DNA of 64,000 bases from Isoptericola croceus (GCF_029382255.1 NZ_JARLLG010000009.1:104856-168855); one strand, 5' to 3'. Shown: positions 1 to 9,423, numbered from the stretch's first letter. Numbers and translations are program-made. The notes: a model not told the origin generated them from the letters alone.

Positions 1-540
1 GGGATCTGGTCGCTCGGACTGGCCGCGCTGGTCCTGGCGATCGACCAGCTGACGAAGTGGTGGGCGCTCATGGCGCTCGCACCGGGTGTGCCGGTGCCGC
101 TGCTGGGCGAGCTGCTGCAGCTCCGACTCGTCTTCAACCCGGGCGCCGCATTGTCGCTCGCCACGGGATACACCTGGGTCCTGACGATCGTGGTGGTGGC
201 CGTCGTGGTCGTCATCCTGGCGGCGCTGCGCCGCCTCGGCTCGCGCGGCTGGGCACTGGCGCTCGGGCTGCTGCTGGGAGGTGCGCTCGGCAACCTGGTC
301 GACCGGCTCGTCCGTGATCCCGGGTTCGCGCGCGGTCACGTGGTGGACATGATCGACTACGCCGGCTTCTTCGTCGGGAACGTGGCCGACATCGCGATCG
401 TGGCCGCTGCTGCCCTCATCGTCGTGCTGTCCTTCCGTGGGATCGGGCTCGACGGACGTCGCCACGTCGCCGACGAGAAGGACGCCCCGAGCACGTCCGA
501 GCCGTCCGGCCAGGACGGACGCTCCGAGGGCACCGCCTGA
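1..540 (+). CDS. lspA: Lipoprotein signal peptidase II (5' end missing)
   Basis: Membrane aspartyl protease that removes the signal peptide from diacylated prolipoproteins. The reading frame is already open at base 1, so the true start is upstream of the window. Visible family signatures are IDQLTKWW in the first helix, [27 protein letters not shown] and GNVADIAIV; the Asp residues of the last two blocks are the expected catalytic pair. Four hydrophobic helices alternate with these motifs. The tail (about 35 residues, [15 protein letters not shown] region) is hydrophilic and probably cytosolic. The stop overlaps the rluD start by one base (TGATG), the usual lspA-rluD coupling in actinobacteria. 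Confidence 0.95.
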   Translation, partial: GIWSLGLAALVLAIDQLTKWWALMALAPGVPVPLLGELLQLRLVFNPGAALSLATGYTWVLTIVVVAVVVVILAALRRLGSRGWALALGLLLGGALGNLVDRLVRDPGFARGHVVDMIDYAGFFVGNVADIAIVAAAALIVVLSFRGIGLDGRRHVADEKDAPSTSEPSGQDGRSEGTA

Positions 541-1469
541 TGGCGTCGCGCACCCTGCCGGTACCCGACGGTCTGGCCGGCGAGCGGGTCGATGTCGCCC
601 TGGGGCGCATGCTGGGGTTCTCGCGCACCCAGGCCGCGGACCTCGCGGCCGCGGGAGCGGTGCGGCTCGACGGCCGGGAGGTCGGCAAGTCCGACCGCGT
701 GACCCCGGGTGGCTGGCTGGAGGTCGACGTGCCCGAGCCGCCGTCGACGACTCCGGTCGTCGCGGAGCCGGTCGAGGGCATGGCGATCGCCTACGAGGAC
801 GACGACGTCGTCGTGGTCGACAAGCCGGTCGGCGTGGCGGCGCACCCCTCACCGGGGTGGACGGGGCCCACGGTGGTCGGCGCCCTGGCCGCGGCGGGCT
901 ACCGCGTGTCCACCTCCGGTCCTGCCGAGCGGCAGGGCATCGTGCACCGCCTGGACGTCGGCACCTCCGGGCTGATGGCCGTCGCCAAGAGCGAGGCGGC
1001 CTACACCGGGCTGAAGCGCGCGTTCAAGGAGCGCACCGTCGACAAGGTCTACCACGCGCTCGCCCAGGGGCACCCCGAGCCGACGACGGGGACGATCGAC
1101 GCGCCGATCGGCCGGCACCCCCACCACGACTACCGGTTCGCGGTCGTGGCAGAGGGCAAGCCGTCCGTGACGCACTACGAGGTCCTCGAGATGCTGCCGG
1201 CGGCATCGCTGGTGGAGGTGCACCTGGAGACGGGACGCACGCACCAGATCCGCGTGCACTTCTCGGCGCTGCGACACCCGCTCGTCGGCGACCTCACCTA
1301 CGGTGCGGATCCGGTGCTGGCGTCGAAGGTCGGTCTCGAGCGGCAGTGGCTGCACGCGATGCGGCTCGGGTTCGAGCACCCGTTGACCGGTGGTCGGGTC
1401 GAGGTGACCAGCGAGTACCCTGCCGACCTGCAGGCGGCGCTGGACCTCGTCCGCGGCGCCTACGCCTGA
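540..1469 (+). CDS. rluD: RluD-family 23S rRNA pseudouridine synthase
   Basis: 309-residue enzyme that isomerises uridines to pseudouridine in large-subunit rRNA. It has an N-terminal S4 RNA-binding domain (about residues 12-60) and a RluA/RluD catalytic domain. The signature [11 protein letters not shown] is at residues 136-146, with Asp139 the catalytic aspartate. [12 protein letters not shown] in the C-terminal third is the second conserved block. The ATG overlaps the lspA stop, so translation is coupled. Length and domain order fit RluD rather than the shorter RluA; the exact target uridines cannot be told from sequence. Confidence 0.93.
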   Translation: MASRTLPVPDGLAGERVDVALGRMLGFSRTQAADLAAAGAVRLDGREVGKSDRVTPGGWLEVDVPEPPSTTPVVAEPVEGMAIAYEDDDVVVVDKPVGVAAHPSPGWTGPTVVGALAAAGYRVSTSGPAERQGIVHRLDVGTSGLMAVAKSEAAYTGLKRAFKERTVDKVYHALAQGHPEPTTGTIDAPIGRHPHHDYRFAVVAEGKPSVTHYEVLEMLPAASLVEVHLETGRTHQIRVHFSALRHPLVGDLTYGADPVLASKVGLERQWLHAMRLGFEHPLTGGRVEVTSEYPADLQAALDLVRGAYA

Positions 1470-1477
1470 CCTCCTCC

Positions 1478-1507
1478 TTGTCCCGTCTCACCGGGAAGGG
1501 CTACTCT
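1478..1507 (+). promoter_or_regulatory. Promoter of the secreted beta-helix gene
   Basis: TTGTCC at 1478-1483 and TACTCT at 1502-1507 are separated by 18 bp, a good sigma70-type pair. The predicted transcript would start near 1514, about 43 nt before the ATG at 1557, which has its own GAGGAGG ribosome binding site. Confidence 0.55.
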
Positions 1508-1540
1508 CGCGACCACGGGTGACACGAGTCACTCGCGACC
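1506..1540. promoter_or_regulatory. Direct repeat and dyad, candidate operator
   Basis: The 9-mer CTCGCGACC occurs at 1506-1514 and again at 1532-1540, 26 bp apart. Between them is the inverted repeat GTGAC-ACGA-GTCAC (1519-1532). The block overlaps the -10 end and the expected transcription start of the downstream secreted-protein gene, so it is well placed for a repressor. The convergent LacI protein is one candidate, but nothing in the sequence proves the link. Confidence 0.35.
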
Positions 1541-1556
1541 TCGACGAGGAGGACGC

Positions 1557-3485
1557 ATGTCGACACCTCACGCACGGGTACGGACCTTACGACGGCGGCG
1601 CCGCCGGCTCGTGCCCACCGTCGCCGCAGGAGCTGCCCTCATGACCGCCATCGCCGGCCTGCCCGGCGCGCAGGCCGCGCAGCCCGACCGAGACCGCGTC
1701 GACCCGACCGACCCGGACTTCGGGCCGCAGGTGACGGTCTTCGGGCCGCACACGCCCCAGGACGAGATCCAGGCGACCATGGACGCCCTGCACGCGCAGC
1801 AGGTCGACGCCGAGATGGGTACCGACCGGCACGCCGTCTACTTCCTGCCGGGCACCTACGGCTCGGCCGAGGACCCCCTCCAGTTCGGCGTCGGGTACTA
1901 CACCGAGGTCTCGGGGCTCGGCGCGTCACCGACCGACGTGACCGTGGAGGGCGCCATCGAGGTGCGCAACCGATGCCTCTCGGACGACCCCGCGAACCCG
2001 AACTGCATCGCGCTGGTCAACTTCTGGCGGACGATCTCGAACCTGTCGCTCGACGTGAACACCGCGGGCCAGGGCGGCTGCGAGGCCACGACCAACTTCT
2101 GGGCGGTCTCCCAGGCGGTCTCGATGCGTCGGCTGGACGTGCGCGGCCCGCTGTCGCTCATGGACTACTGCTCGGCCGGCCCGCAGTACGCCAGCGGCGG
2201 CTTCATCGCGGACTCCCGGTTCGACACCGAGGTCACCAACGGTTCGCAGCAGCAGTGGCTCACCCGCAACAGCGAGCTCGGAGGTGGCTGGTCCAACGCC
2301 GTGTGGAACCAGGTCTTCGCCGGGGTCGTGGGTGCGCCGTCCGAGGAGAATTTCCCGACGGAGCCCTACACCACGCTCGCCACGACGCCGGTGAGCCGGG
2401 AGAAGCCGTACCTGTTCGTCGACGACGCAGGCCGCTACCACGTGCGCGTCCCCGCCGCGCAGACCGAGACCAGCGGCATCTCGTGGGCCGACGGCGTCGC
2501 TCCCGGCCGGACGGTGCCGATCACGGACTTCTACATCGCGAAGCCAGGTGACTCCGTGGCGAGGATCAACGGCCAGCTGGCCCGCGGCAAGAACCTGCTG
2601 CTCACGCCCGGCGTCTACGACGTCGACCGGAGCATCGCCGTCAAGCGCGCCGGCACCGTCGTGCTGGGCATGGGCCACGCCACGCTGACCGCCGTGGAGG
2701 GATCCGTGCCGCTGACCGTGGCCGACACCTCCGGCGTCGTCGTGGCCGGGGTCTCCATCGACGCCGGTACCGAGGAGTCCCCGGCGCTGCTGCGGGTCGG
2801 CAAGAAGCACGGCAAGAACCACCGGTCGGACCCCACCGACCCGGTCACGCTGTCCGACGTGTACTTCCGGGTCGGCGGGCCGCACGTCGGCAAGGCGGAC
2901 GTCGCCCTCGAGGTGAGCTCGCATGACGTGCTGGTGGACCACACGTGGGTGTGGCGCGGCGACCACGGCGTGGAGGGCTTCGCCACGGACGGCTCAGCGG
3001 GCGTCAACGGGGACACCGAGCGCTGGGCCACCAACACTGGCCGCAACGGCGTGGTGGTCGACGGCGACCGGGTCACCGCCACCGGGCTCTTCGTCGAGCA
3101 CTTCCAGGAGCACAACACGATCTGGAACGGCGAGGACGGCACCGTCGTCCTCTACCAGAACGAGCTGCCCTACGACCCGCCGACCCAGGCGGACTGGACC
3201 CAGCCGGACGGCACCCTCGGCTGGGCCGGCTACAAGGTCGCCGACGACGTCGAGCGGCACCGGCTGTTCGGCGCGGGGGTGTACGTGTTCAACCAGAACA
3301 ACCCGGAGATCGTCACCGAGGACGGGTTCTCGGTGCCGCGGGCACCGGGCGTGCGGTTGCACCACCTCATGACGGTCAACCTCAGCGCCGGGACGATCCA
3401 GCACGTCGTCAACGGCGTGGGCGACGCCGTGTCCCCGGAGACCTCCGGCACCCCGGAGTACGTGGTGGACTACCCGGCGCCCTGA
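1557..3485 (+). CDS. Secreted right-handed beta-helix protein
   Basis: 642-residue exported protein of unproven function. The N-terminus is very arginine-rich followed by a hydrophobic stretch ending GLPGAQA, a signal peptide with cleavage near residue 40. The mature part has repeated short beta-strand/turn units (phrases such as ISNLSLDVN, VAGVSIDAG, LSDVYFRVG, VTATGLFVEHF), the look of the pectin-lyase-like parallel beta-helix fold found in polysaccharide lyases and glycosidases. Homologues are, from memory, often mislabelled adenylyl cyclase in actinobacteria; no cyclase motif is visible. It has its own promoter and a strong GAGGAGG site. It is convergent with a LacI-type gene, so a carbohydrate role is plausible but inferred. 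Confidence 0.7.
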   Translation: MSTPHARVRTLRRRRRRLVPTVAAGAALMTAIAGLPGAQAAQPDRDRVDPTDPDFGPQVTVFGPHTPQDEIQATMDALHAQQVDAEMGTDRHAVYFLPGTYGSAEDPLQFGVGYYTEVSGLGASPTDVTVEGAIEVRNRCLSDDPANPNCIALVNFWRTISNLSLDVNTAGQGGCEATTNFWAVSQAVSMRRLDVRGPLSLMDYCSAGPQYASGGFIADSRFDTEVTNGSQQQWLTRNSELGGGWSNAVWNQVFAGVVGAPSEENFPTEPYTTLATTPVSREKPYLFVDDAGRYHVRVPAAQTETSGISWADGVAPGRTVPITDFYIAKPGDSVARINGQLARGKNLLLTPGVYDVDRSIAVKRAGTVVLGMGHATLTAVEGSVPLTVADTSGVVVAGVSIDAGTEESPALLRVGKKHGKNHRSDPTDPVTLSDVYFRVGGPHVGKADVALEVSSHDVLVDHTWVWRGDHGVEGFATDGSAGVNGDTERWATNTGRNGVVVDGDRVTATGLFVEHFQEHNTIWNGEDGTVVLYQNELPYDPPTQADWTQPDGTLGWAGYKVADDVERHRLFGAGVYVFNQNNPEIVTEDGFSVPRAPGVRLHHLMTVNLSAGTIQHVVNGVGDAVSPETSGTPEYVVDYPAP

Positions 3486-3502
3486 CCGACGCCGTGCCCT
3501 GC

Positions 3503-3540
3503 CGCACGGCCCCGCCCGCGTCCCGGTGCGGGGCCGTGCG
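3503..3540. terminator. Bidirectional hairpin terminator
   Basis: A perfect 12-bp inverted repeat, CGCACGGCCCCG at 3503-3514 and its complement at 3529-3540, is separated by a 14-nt loop. It lies in the short gap between two convergent genes, so it can serve both. There is no U-tract, as is common in very GC-rich genomes. Confidence 0.7.
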
Positions 3541-3543
3541 TCG

Positions 3544-4512
3544 TCACGTGGAGGCGCGGACGACGACGCGGGCCGGGTCGTCCGGCCAGGGCGGCGCCTC
3601 GTGGCCGTCGAGCACGGCGAGCACGCTCGTCGCGAGATGCTCCGCCTGGGGTGTGACGGGCTGGGCCACCGTGGTCAGCGCGGGTGCCGCGACCCGGGCG
3701 GCCGGAGCGTCGTCGACGCCGACCACCGCCAGGTCGTCGGGCACGATCAGACCGGCCGCCCGTGCACCGGCGAGCACGGCGAGCGCCACCTCGTCGTTGT
3801 ACGCGGCCACGGCGGTGACGCCCTGGGCGTGCCAGGACCGGACGGCCTCCGTGGCCGGCTCGTCGGCCCGGACCGGGACCTGCGGCGGTCCCGGCAGCCC
3901 TCGCGCGGCGCACGTGTCGCGGACGCCGGCGAACCGGGCGGCGCCGAACCGCCGCAGGCGGTCGTCCGTCGTCGTGGCGAAGGCCACGGAGCGGTGCCCG
4001 CGGGTCACCAGGTGGTCGACCTGGAGCACGGCTAGGTCGTGCTGGGAGCGGTCGAACGCGCTGCTGTCGGCGGACTCCGCCGTGCCCACGACCTCGATCC
4101 CGGCCTGCCGCATCGCCCGGACGTCCGCGGCGGGGAACGGGGCGAGGCCGACGACGGCGCGTGGCGTGACGGCTCGCCACAGGTCCGCCAGCGCCCGCGA
4201 GCCGCGGTGGTGGTGGACGAGCACGAACAGGCCCCGCTCGGCGAGCACGTCGGTGAGGTGGTCCAGGAGGGCGTCCACGACGGGGCCGGTCGGCCAGTCG
4301 GGCAGCACGCAGACGACCAGGTCGCTGCGGCCGCGTCGCAGCGTCCGCGCGGCCGCCGACGGCGCGTAGCCCAGCCGCGCGGCCGTCGTCCGGACGTGCT
4401 CGCGGGTCGCCTCGGAGACCGATGCTCCCGGGGTGTCGTTGAGGACGTAGCTGACGGTCGTGCGGGAGACCCCCGCAGCGCGGGCGACGTCGGCGCTCGT
4501 CACTGAGGCCAC
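3544..4512 (-). CDS. LacI-family transcriptional regulator
   Basis: 322-residue repressor of the LacI/GalR type. The helix-turn-helix is at residues 4-26 (SVTSADVARAAGVSRTTVSYVLND), followed by a hinge and a periplasmic-binding-protein-like effector domain to the C-terminus. GTG at 4512 is chosen because AGGAGGA lies 3 nt upstream; a second in-frame GTG at 4503 is possible, and a longer ATG reading from 4617 would add 35 unlikely residues. A TACAGT hexamer at 4545-4550 (minus strand) could be its -10. It is convergent with the secreted beta-helix gene, a common arrangement for local carbohydrate regulation; the effector sugar is unknown. Confidence 0.88.
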   Translation of the reverse strand: MASVTSADVARAAGVSRTTVSYVLNDTPGASVSEATREHVRTTAARLGYAPSAAARTLRRGRSDLVVCVLPDWPTGPVVDALLDHLTDVLAERGLFVLVHHHRGSRALADLWRAVTPRAVVGLAPFPAADVRAMRQAGIEVVGTAESADSSAFDRSQHDLAVLQVDHLVTRGHRSVAFATTTDDRLRRFGAARFAGVRDTCAARGLPGPPQVPVRADEPATEAVRSWHAQGVTAVAAYNDEVALAVLAGARAAGLIVPDDLAVVGVDDAPAARVAAPALTTVAQPVTPQAEHLATSVLAVLDGHEAPPWPDDPARVVVRAST

Positions 4513-4627
4513 GGCTCCTCCTACTCCGGGCGGGCGTTGGGAGCACTGTACGCGGACGCCTGTGCGGGCCTCCGGCGGAGGGTCGTCGAGGTCCGCGCGG
4601 CTCGACCGGGATGTCACCGGCGGGACC

Positions 4628-4633
4628 TAGACT
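4628..4633 (+). promoter_or_regulatory. -10 element for leaderless dnaE mRNA
   Basis: TAGACT ends 7 nt before the dnaE ATG at 4641 and no ribosome binding site is visible. This is the geometry of actinobacterial leaderless transcripts, in which RNA synthesis begins at or next to the start codon. Confidence 0.55.
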
Positions 4634-4640
4634 CGTGGCC

Positions 4641-7600
4641 ATGTCGGACGTCGCTGCACCCACCGGACCTTCCACCACCGGCCAGAAGGCAGACGACTTC
4701 GTCCACCTCCACGTCCACACCGAGTACTCGATGCTCGACGGCGCGGCGCGGATGAACGACCTGTTCACCGAGGTCGCCCGGCTGGGGCAGAAGGCCATCG
4801 CGATCACGGACCACGGGTACCTGTTCGGGGCCTTCGACTTCTGGAGCACGGCGCAGAGGTTCGGGGTCAAGCCGATCATCGGCGTCGAGGCGTACGTGAC
4901 CCCGGGCACGAGCCGGCACGACCGGACGAAGGTCCAGTGGGGCGAGCAGCACCAGCGGCGCGACGACGTCTCCGCGGGCGGCGCCTACACCCACATGACG
5001 CTCTGGGCGCGCGACAACGTCGGGATGCACAACCTGTTCAGGGCCTCCTCGCTGGCGTCGCTCGACGGCCAGATGGGCAAGTGGCCACGCATGGACCGCG
5101 AGCTGCTGGAGACCTACGCCGAGGGGTTGATGGCCACGACGGGCTGCCCGTCGGGTGAGGTGCAGACACGGTTGCGCCTGGGCCAGTGGGACGAGGCGGT
5201 CCGGGCGGCCGGTGAGCTGCAGGACCTCTTCGGCAAGGAGAACTACTTCGTCGAGCTCATGGACCACGGGATCGAGATCGAGTCCCGGACGTCCAAGGAC
5301 CTGCTGCGACTGGCCGAGCACATCGGCGCACCCCTGGTGGCGACGAACGACCTGCACTACACGAAGCAGGAGGACTCCCACGCGCACGAGGTGCTCCTCG
5401 CGGTGAACTCCGGCTCCACCCTCGACGAACCCACGTATGACCAGGGAGGCAGCCGGTTCGCCTTCAGCGGGGACAGCTTCTACGTGCGATCGGGCGCTGA
5501 GATGCGGCGGCTGTTCGCCGAGATGCCGGAGGCCTGCGACAACACGTTGCTCATCGCGGAGCGGTGCGAGGTCTCCTTCGACACCGGCGCCAACTACATG
5601 CCGAACTTCCCGGTGCCGGACGGCGAGGACGAGATCTCCTGGTTCGTCAAGGAGGTCGAGCACGGCCTGCACCGGCGGTACCCGGCCGGGGTGCCGGACG
5701 AGGTGCGCAAGCAGGCGACGTACGAGACCGAGGTCATCATCCAGATGGGCTTCCCGGGCTACTTCCTCGTGGTCGCGGACTTCATCAACTGGGCCAAGGA
5801 GCAGGGGATCCGCGTGGGTCCGGGCCGCGGCTCGGCGGCAGGTTCGATGGTCTCCTACGTCATGGGCATCACGGAGCTCGACCCGCTGGAGCACGGCCTC
5901 ATCTTCGAGCGGTTCCTCAACCCGGAGCGGGTCTCGATGCCCGACGTCGACGTCGACTTCGACGAGCGTCGGCGCTCCGAGGTCATCCGCTACGTGAGCG
6001 ACAAGTACGGCGACGACAGGGTGGCGATGATCGTCACCTACGGGTCCATCAAGGCCAAGCAGGCGCTCAAGGACGCCTCACGCGTGCTGGGCTTCCCGTT
6101 CGCGATGGGGGAGAAGCTCACCAAGGCGATGCCGCCGCCCGTCATGGGCAAGGACATCCCGCTGTCGGGGATCTTCGACCCTGCGCACGACCGTTACTCC
6201 GAGGCCGCCGAGTTCCGCCAGGTGCACGACACCGACCCCGAGGCGCAGCGCGTCGTCGAGACGGCGCGCGGCATCGAGGGCCTCAAGCGGCAGTGGGGTG
6301 TGCACGCCGCCGGCGTGATCATGTCGAGCGAGCCGCTCATCGACGTCATCCCGATCATGCGGCGGCCGCAGGACGGCGCGGTCATCACGCAGTTCGACTA
6401 CCCGACGTCCGAGGGCCTCGGCCTGATCAAGATGGACTTCCTCGGGCTGCGGAACCTGACGATCCTCGACGACGCGCTCGAGAACATCACGATGAACGGC
6501 AAGGAGGCCGTCGAGATCGAGCACGTGCCGCTCGACGACGTCGCCACCTACGCGCTGCTCGCCCGCGGGGAGACACTCGGGGTGTTCCAGCTCGACGGCG
6601 GCCCGATGCGGTCGTTGCTGCGTCAGATGCGCCCGGACAAGTTCGACGACCTCTCGGCCGTCATCGCGCTGTACCGCCCCGGGCCGATGGGCATGAACTC
6701 GCACGTGAACTACGCACTGCGCAAGAACGGCATGCAGAAGATCGAGCCCATCCACCGCGAGCTGGCCGAACCGCTGTCCGAGGTGCTCGACGAGACCTAC
6801 GGCCTCATCGTCTACCAGGAGCAGGTGCAGCGCGCCGCCCAGATCCTCGCGGGCTACTCGTTGGGCCAGGCCGACCTGCTGCGCCGCGCCATGGGCAAGA
6901 AGAAGCCCGAGGTGCTCGCCAAGGAGTTCGTGAACTTCGAGGCCGGCTGCAAGGAGCGTGGCTACTCCGACGCCGCGATCAAGGCGGTCTGGGACGTCCT
7001 GGTGCCGTTCGCCGGGTACGCGTTCAACAAGGCGCACTCCGCCGGGTACGGGCTCGTCGCCTACTGGACGGCGTACCTCAAGGCGAAGTACCCCACGGAG
7101 TACATGGCAGGGCTGCTGCAGTCCGTGCGGGACGACAAGGACAAGATGGCGCTGTACCTCGGCGAGTGCCGCCGGATGCGCATCACGGTCCTGCCACCCG
7201 ACGTCAACGAGTCGGCGGCGAAGTTCACGGCCGTCGGGGACGACATCCGGTTCGGTCTGACGGCGGTGCGCAACGTCGGTGCGAACGTGGTCTCGGCGAT
7301 CATCGCCGCGCGCGAGGAGCACGGCGACTTCACGTCGTTCACCGATTTCCTGGACAAGGTGCCGGCCGTGGTGTGCAACAAGCGCACGATCGAGTCGCTG
7401 ATCAAGGCCGGGGCCTTCGACTCGCTCGGACACCCGCGGCGCGCCCTGCTGGTGGTGCACGAGCAAGCCGTGGACTCCGTGATCTCCGTCAAGCGCGAGG
7501 AGGCGAAGGGGCAGTTCGACCTCTTCGCCGACCTGGGTGCCACGGACGAGAAGATGACCTTCAGCGTCGACGTGCCGGACCTGCCGGACTGGGACAAGAA

Positions 7601-8225
7601 GCAGCTGCTCGCGTTCGAGCGCGAGATGCTCGGTCTGTACGTCTCGGACCACCCTCTGTCCGGCATGGAGCACGTGCTGGCCCGCGCCGCCGACACCTCG
7701 ATCGCGACCCTCATGGCCGACGAGGGGCGGGCGGACGGCTCGTCCGTCACGGTCGCCGGGCTGTTGACCTCCGTGCAGCGCAAGATGAGCAAGAACGGCA
7801 ACCCCTGGGCCGCTGTCACCATCGAGGACCTGGAGGGCTCCGTCGAGGTGATGTTCTTCGGGGAGACCTACCTGGCCTACTCCACCGTGCTCGCCGAGGA
7901 TCAGGTCGTCACGCTCAAGGGTCGCGTCCGCCGTCGTGACGAGCAGATGCAGCTGCAGGCACAGGAGGTCTCGCTGCCGGACACCTCGGCGGTGGCCGAC
8001 GCACCGGTGCAGGTCACCGTGCCGCACACGCGGTGCGTCGAGCCCGTCATGGTGCGGCTGCGCGAGGTCCTCGCCTCGCACCCGGGGCCCGCCGAGGTCC
8101 ATGTCCACGTGGCCGAGCCGGGCAAGACGACGGTGGTCCGGGCGGCAGGCCGGTTGCGGGTGGAGAAGTCGCCGGCACTGTTCGGTGACCTCAAGGCACT
8201 GCTCGGCCCGAGCTGTCTGTCATGA
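4641..8225 (+). CDS. dnaE: DNA polymerase III alpha subunit
   Basis: 1194-residue replicative polymerase (C-family). The N-terminal PHP domain starts with VHLHVHTEYSMLDGA (about residues 23-37). The palm carries the catalytic PDVDVDFDERRR block, with Asp435 and Asp437 matching E. coli D401/D403. Helix-hairpin-helix and OB-fold regions follow (SVTVAGLLTSVQRK, then WAAVTIEDLEGSVEVMFF). Length and domain order are those of actinobacterial DnaE1. The ATG at 4641 is preferred over an upstream in-frame start because a TAGACT -10 sits 7 nt before it, suggesting a leaderless message. The stop overlaps the start of the Nudix gene (ATGA). Confidence 0.97.
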   Translation: MSDVAAPTGPSTTGQKADDFVHLHVHTEYSMLDGAARMNDLFTEVARLGQKAIAITDHGYLFGAFDFWSTAQRFGVKPIIGVEAYVTPGTSRHDRTKVQWGEQHQRRDDVSAGGAYTHMTLWARDNVGMHNLFRASSLASLDGQMGKWPRMDRELLETYAEGLMATTGCPSGEVQTRLRLGQWDEAVRAAGELQDLFGKENYFVELMDHGIEIESRTSKDLLRLAEHIGAPLVATNDLHYTKQEDSHAHEVLLAVNSGSTLDEPTYDQGGSRFAFSGDSFYVRSGAEMRRLFAEMPEACDNTLLIAERCEVSFDTGANYMPNFPVPDGEDEISWFVKEVEHGLHRRYPAGVPDEVRKQATYETEVIIQMGFPGYFLVVADFINWAKEQGIRVGPGRGSAAGSMVSYVMGITELDPLEHGLIFERFLNPERVSMPDVDVDFDERRRSEVIRYVSDKYGDDRVAMIVTYGSIKAKQALKDASRVLGFPFAMGEKLTKAMPPPVMGKDIPLSGIFDPAHDRYSEAAEFRQVHDTDPEAQRVVETARGIEGLKRQWGVHAAGVIMSSEPLIDVIPIMRRPQDGAVITQFDYPTSEGLGLIKMDFLGLRNLTILDDALENITMNGKEAVEIEHVPLDDVATYALLARGETLGVFQLDGGPMRSLLRQMRPDKFDDLSAVIALYRPGPMGMNSHVNYALRKNGMQKIEPIHRELAEPLSEVLDETYGLIVYQEQVQRAAQILAGYSLGQADLLRRAMGKKKPEVLAKEFVNFEAGCKERGYSDAAIKAVWDVLVPFAGYAFNKAHSAGYGLVAYWTAYLKAKYPTEYMAGLLQSVRDDKDKMALYLGECRRMRITVLPPDVNESAAKFTAVGDDIRFGLTAVRNVGANVVSAIIAAREEHGDFTSFTDFLDKVPAVVCNKRTIESLIKAGAFDSLGHPRRALLVVHEQAVDSVISVKREEAKGQFDLFADLGATDEKMTFSVDVPDLPDWDKKQLLAFEREMLGLYVSDHPLSGMEHVLARAADTSIATLMADEGRADGSSVTVAGLLTSVQRKMSKNGNPWAAVTIEDLEGSVEVMFFGETYLAYSTVLAEDQVVTLKGRVRRRDEQMQLQAQEVSLPDTSAVADAPVQVTVPHTRCVEPVMVRLREVLASHPGPAEVHVHVAEPGKTTVVRAAGRLRVEKSPALFGDLKALLGPSCLS

Positions 8226-8719
8226 GCGCCGACTGGGACGACGGCAGCGCGGACCACCGGTTCCGCGTGGTGCCCGCCGCCTATGTGCTGCTGCGCCGCG
8301 AGGGACAGGTCCTGCTGCAGCTGCGCGCCGGGACGGGGTTCATGGACGGGTACTGGGCCGCCGGTGCGGCCGGCCACGTCGAACCGGGGGAGTCGGTGGT
8401 GGACGCCGCCGTGCGCGAGGCGCGCGAGGAGCTCGGGGTGGAGATCACCCCGGCGGACCTCGAGCCGGTGACGGTCTCGCACCGGGGGATCCCCGGCGGC
8501 CCGGCGCTCGAGCAGCGGGTGGACTTCTTCTTCGCGGCGAGCCGGTGGGAGGGCGACCCCGCACTGCAGGAACCGCACCGGGCCGCCGATCTGCGCTGGT
8601 TCCCGTTCGTGCACCTGCCCGAGCCGGTGGTGCCCCACGAGCTGGTGGTGCTCCGCGGTCTGCACGACGGCGCGGTGCCCCGCGTCCTGACCCACGGCTT
8701 CACCGACGCCGGAGCGTAG
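8222..8719 (+). CDS. Nudix hydrolase
   Basis: 165-residue protein with a complete Nudix box at residues 51-73 (GHVEPGESVVDAAVREAREELGV), matching Gx5Ex7REUxEExGU, the Mg-binding helix of nucleotide-diphosphate hydrolases. The Nudix fold spans most of the chain. The start overlaps the dnaE stop (ATGA), so it is translationally coupled to the polymerase. A nucleotide-pool cleaning role is attractive by context, but the substrate cannot be deduced. Its TAG stop forms the first half of the -10 hexamer for the next gene. Confidence 0.9.
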   Translation: MSADWDDGSADHRFRVVPAAYVLLRREGQVLLQLRAGTGFMDGYWAAGAAGHVEPGESVVDAAVREAREELGVEITPADLEPVTVSHRGIPGGPALEQRVDFFFAASRWEGDPALQEPHRAADLRWFPFVHLPEPVVPHELVVLRGLHDGAVPRVLTHGFTDAGA

Positions 8720-8722
8720 GCT
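8717..8722 (+). promoter_or_regulatory. -10 element overlapping a stop codon
   Basis: TAGGCT begins with the TAG stop of the Nudix gene and ends 7 nt before the GTG start at 8730. With no ribosome binding site present, the downstream gene is probably transcribed as a leaderless mRNA. Confidence 0.5.
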
Positions 8723-8729
8723 CGCTCCC

Positions 8730-9137
8730 GTGATCCGACTCAACCCCGAGCAGCTCGTCTTCGTCACGGAGCGGCACCTGGCCACGCTGACCACCCTGCG
8801 TGCGGACGGCACGCCCCACGTGGTCCCCGTGGCCTTCACCTGGGACGCGGACGAGGGCGTGGTGCGGATCACCGCACGCCGCACGTCGGTCAAGGCCCGC
8901 AACGCGGCGCGTCGGTCGGCGGACGGGGCGCCGCCGCGCGCTGCGGTCTGCCAGGTCGACGGCGGGCGCTGGCTCACGCTCGAAGGACCGGTCGAGGTGG
9001 TCGAGGACGCCGACCAGGTCGCCGATGCCGTCCGGCGCTACGCGACCCGCTACCGCCAGCTGGAGCACGACCCGGCCCGGATCGTGCTGCGGCTCGAGCC
9101 GGACCGGGTCATGGCGTCCGCCTACATGTCGTCCTGA
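8730..9137 (+). CDS. PPOX-class F420/FMN-dependent flavoprotein
   Basis: 135-residue split-barrel protein of the pyridoxamine-5'-phosphate-oxidase-like class. The N-terminal pattern HLATLTTLRADGTPHVVPVAF and the central VVRITARRTSVKARNAARR are typical of the actinobacterial F420-dependent branch, which reduces diverse small molecules using F420H2. Size fits the family. It has a GTG start without a ribosome binding site but with a well-placed -10 hexamer. Its 3' end overlaps the convergent S4 gene by 16 nt. Cofactor (F420 versus FMN) and substrate are inferred from family only. Confidence 0.8.
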   Translation: MIRLNPEQLVFVTERHLATLTTLRADGTPHVVPVAFTWDADEGVVRITARRTSVKARNAARRSADGAPPRAAVCQVDGGRWLTLEGPVEVVEDADQVADAVRRYATRYRQLEHDPARIVLRLEPDRVMASAYMSS

Positions 9138-9361
9138 ACCACGACGGCGGTCTCGTCCCCCTCGGGGCCGGAGACCGTCACGCGCGCCCCGGGCCGGAGC
9201 TGGCGGCCGCGCCGGGTCTCGGTCTCGCCGTCGACCTGGACGTCGCCGTCCGTCACGAGGTCGCGGGCGTGGTTCCCGGACTCGGCGAGGCCTGCCAGCT
9301 TGAGGAACTGGCCGAGCCGGATGACGTCGTCCCGGATGGGGACCTCGATCGGGGTGTCCAT
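9122..9361 (-). CDS. Small S4-domain RNA-binding protein
   Basis: 79-residue protein consisting almost entirely of an S4 fold: [33 protein letters not shown] (about residues 14-46) is the classic alpha-L RNA-binding motif. It resembles the YbcJ/YaaA-type stand-alone S4 proteins thought to bind structured RNA. The ATG at 9361 is preferred over the one at 9370 because GGGAGA lies 9 nt before it. It overlaps the convergent PPOX gene at the 3' ends and faces away from hisD. Confidence 0.82.
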   Translation of the reverse strand: MDTPIEVPIRDDVIRLGQFLKLAGLAESGNHARDLVTDGDVQVDGETETRRGRQLRPGARVTVSGPEGDETAVVVQDDM

Positions 9362-9423
9362 GGCACGCATTCTCCCAGGACCCGCCGTGCGGGACGACCG
9401 GCCGTGCCGATTCCGGTGGGTCC

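Noticed and set aside
6078-8108. 676-residue frame antisense to dnaE
   Set aside because: Same third-position GC artefact; composition dominated by Val/His/Leu/Asp repeats with no domain, while dnaE is unmistakable.
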